Assembly (NCBI GenBank): GCA_934572465.1
Contig: CAKTLG010000029.1
Location: 1 to 24,868, forward strand
From: an uncultured Oscillospiraceae bacterium
Lineage (GTDB): Bacteria > Bacillota > Clostridia > Oscillospirales > Oscillospiraceae
DNA: 24,868 nucleotides
Direction of reading: 5' to 3'
How positions within the stretch are numbered: the first letter of the stretch is position 1; each line of letters starts with the position of its first letter. The notes beneath the pieces are model-generated. The model did no database searches and had not been told where the DNA came from. It saw only the letters and a list, made by a program, of their open reading frames with translations. Shown here piece by piece: positions 23,572 through 24,868 of the stretch. The translations under genes were made by a program, and so were the position numbers.

Positions 23572-24132
23572 ATGGCGCTTCGCACCAAGAATGTGATCCG
23601 CCGCAGCTTCATGGAGCTGCTGGCCGAGCGTCCCTTCGATAAGATCTCCGTGCGCGATATCGCCGAACGCAGCGAGGTCACGCGCAACACCTTCTATTAC
23701 TACTATACGGACATTTACGCGCTGGCCGAGGATGTGTTTGAATCCGAGATCGAAAAGATCAACAGCTGCGTAGAAAGCTACGAATCCTGGCAGAAGGCGT
23801 TTCTTGCCGCCATCGATTTCGCGGCGCAGAACAAGCGCGCCATCCTGCACCTCTACGATTCCGCCCACCGCAGCATTCTGGAGCACTATTACCACAAGAC
23901 GATCCTGGCCGGCATGCTCTCCTACGTGGAAAAGGAGGCCGAGGGGCTCGACATCAGCGAGAGCAAGGTGCTTGCGCTCGCGCGCTTCTACACCGCCGCG
24001 CTCACCGGCCTGACGGCCGACTGGCTGCGCAGCGGCATGAAGGGCACGCCCGATACGTTCCTCGCCGACCTTGGCGATATGCTCGATGGCAACATCCGCG
24101 CCTCTCTTGAGCGCGGCGCGCAGCGCGGATAA
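23572..24132 (+). CDS. TetR/AcrR family transcriptional regulator
   Basis: A 186-residue regulator. The HTH at about residues 7-52 has KISVRDIAERSEVTRNTFYYYYTDIYALAED, the usual family recognition helix with the Thr-Phe-Tyr-Tyr-Tyr-Tyr ending. The C-terminal ligand domain (about 70-180) is helical and resembles the DhaS-like group often seen in Firmicutes, by eye only. I chose ATG 23572: GAGAGG lies 8 bases upstream and a promoter 34 bases upstream. An earlier in-frame ATG at 23473 lies upstream of the -35 and gives a poor N-terminus. It is followed by a terminator and then a DUF1538 gene, and is divergent from the flippase-like gene; either could be its target. Confidence 0.93.
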   Translation: MALRTKNVIRRSFMELLAERPFDKISVRDIAERSEVTRNTFYYYYTDIYALAEDVFESEIEKINSCVESYESWQKAFLAAIDFAAQNKRAILHLYDSAHRSILEHYYHKTILAGMLSYVEKEAEGLDISESKVLALARFYTAALTGLTADWLRSGMKGTPDTFLADLGDMLDGNIRASLERGAQRG

Positions 24133-24150
24133 ATACGGCACCGCCTTGTA

Positions 24151-24180
24151 AGAGCCGGAGGGATACCCTCCGGCTCTTCT
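24151..24180 (+). terminator. Terminator after the second tetR gene
   Basis: A perfect 12-base stem (AGAGCCGGAGGG with its complement, 3-base loop) is followed by TCTTTG, a weak T tract. It begins 18 bases after the stop codon. Confidence 0.75.
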
Positions 24181-24232
24181 TTGTCCTTTCGCGCGGGGCG
24201 AAAAATTTACGCATTATTTATCCCTTTGCCCC

Positions 24233-24261
24233 TGTTCAGCGCGCGCGCTTTTTGATAGAAT
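24233..24261 (+). promoter_or_regulatory. Possible promoter of the DUF1538 gene
   Basis: A TGTTCA hexamer (24233-24238) lies 17 bases before TAGAAT (24256-24261). The match is weak. If it is used, transcription begins after the in-frame ATG at 24260, which supports the TTG start with its ribosome site AAAAGGAG (24278-24285). Confidence 0.3.
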
Positions 24262-24292
24262 GAATGTGATATTTCGGAAAAGGAGTGAGGTT

Positions 24293-24868
24293 TTGTACCA
24301 GAAACAGGTGCTGCTTGAAAAACTGAGCGAGGCCGCCGCGTCGGTGCTGCCCATCAGCCTGATCGTCATGGCGATCTGCCTCGTGCTCGTGCCGATGGAC
24401 GCGGGGCTGATGCTCTCGTTCGTGCTGGCAACGGCCATGCTGATCCTCGGCATGGGCCTTTTTACGCTGGGCGCGGAGATGTCCATGAGCCGCATCGGCA
24501 ACTACATGGGCTCCAAGCTGACGAAATCGCGCAACCTGCCGCTCATTCTGTTCGTGAGCTTCATCCTCGGCGTCGCCATCACGGTGGCGGAGCCGGATCT
24601 GCAGGTGCTCGCCGGCAATGTGCCCGACATTGATTCCACCGTGCTCATCCTCACGGTCTCCGTGGGCGTCGGCTTCTTCCTGATGCTGTGCATGGTGCGC
24701 ATTCTGTTCTCCATCTCGCTGCGCGCGATGCTGATCGTGTTCTACGCGATCGTGTTTGCCGCGGCGTTCCTCTCGGACGCGGGCATCCTCGCCGTCGCGT
24801 TCGACTCCGGCGGCGTGACGACGGGGCCGATGACCGTGCCGTTCATCATGGCGCTCGGCGTCGGCGTC
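24293..24868 (+). CDS. DUF1538 family membrane protein, 5' part (truncated by window end)
   Basis: The frame starts at TTG 24293 and runs off the window, leaving 192 residues. AGGAG lies 7 bases before this TTG. It has about five hydrophobic segments. The segment DSGGVTTGPMTVPFIMALGVGV near the end of the fragment is the signature of the DUF1538 family (PF07556), found in many anaerobes. The family is membrane-bound with two similar halves; its function is not established and transport is often guessed. The full length should be about 450-500 residues. The next in-frame ATG is in the first membrane segment, so TTG is favoured over it. Confidence 0.85.
   Translation, partial: MYQKQVLLEKLSEAAASVLPISLIVMAICLVLVPMDAGLMLSFVLATAMLILGMGLFTLGAEMSMSRIGNYMGSKLTKSRNLPLILFVSFILGVAITVAEPDLQVLAGNVPDIDSTVLILTVSVGVGFFLMLCMVRILFSISLRAMLIVFYAIVFAAAFLSDAGILAVAFDSGGVTTGPMTVPFIMALGVGV

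Noticed and set aside
24260..24292. ATG 24260 as the start of the DUF1538 protein
   Set aside because: It has no ribosome site and overlaps the possible -10; TTG 24293 has AGGAG at 7 bases.
1..24868. CRISPR arrays, tRNA or rRNA genes, insertion sequences, prophage, riboswitches
   Set aside because: All intergenic gaps are under about 230 bases and are accounted for by promoters, terminators and short repeats; no regular spacer-repeat pattern, cloverleaf or transposase was seen.

Overview
The window is GC-rich chromosomal DNA, with third codon positions mostly G or C. It is densely packed with typical Firmicute housekeeping, transport and redox genes. Strong AGGAGG-type ribosome sites, sigma-A-like promoters, Mini-RNase III next to RqcH, a selenium-dependent molybdenum hydroxylase accessory set and a clostridial-type [FeFe] hydrogenase all fit an anaerobic, probably gut-associated, GC-rich member of the Clostridia (Oscillospiraceae-like). 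The taxon is inferred from gene content only. I see no phage genes, insertion sequences, CRISPR array, rRNA or tRNA, and no gene-free stretch longer than about 230 bases.

Layout. 1-2260 (+): the end of one ABC exporter half and a complete second half, forming an asymmetric heterodimer. 2366-3607 (+): a glutamate-transporter-fold symporter with altered substrate-site residues. 3612-6066 (-): xdhC-yqeC-yqeB, a maturation operon for selenium-dependent molybdenum hydroxylases, with no hydroxylase in view. 6180-7985 (-): a Na/phosphate cotransporter with a PhoU-like tail. 8209-9003 (+): glutamate racemase. 9053-11201 (-): mrnC-rqcH, with overlapping reading frames. 11370-12893 (+): a lipoprotein of unknown function. 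12950-16527 (-): a two-gene hydrogenase operon, a NuoF-type iron-sulfur/GltD-like flavoprotein followed by a modular [FeFe] hydrogenase. 16742-20080 (-): putP, a TetR regulator and an M19 dipeptidase. 20228-22319 (+): an MscS channel overlapping an unusual acyltransferase that carries a zinc-ribbon motif. 22370-23383 (-): a flippase-like membrane protein. 23572-24132 (+): a second TetR regulator. 24293-end (+): a truncated DUF1538 membrane protein.

How the parts fit. Transport of small solutes (amino acids, phosphate, proline, dipeptide breakdown) and anaerobic redox chemistry dominate. The most interesting unit is the hydrogenase operon. Its electron-input partner joins a NuoF-type [4Fe-4S] module, without the NuoF flavin body, to a GltD-type pyridine-nucleotide oxidoreductase. 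The organisation resembles the little-studied glutamate-synthase-linked group of [FeFe] hydrogenases. Its predicted promoter is covered by overlapping GATAA/TTATC inverted repeats that look like an operator. Secondary points of interest are the MscS/acyltransferase pair, the orphan molybdenum-hydroxylase maturation operon and the symporter with substituted binding-site residues.
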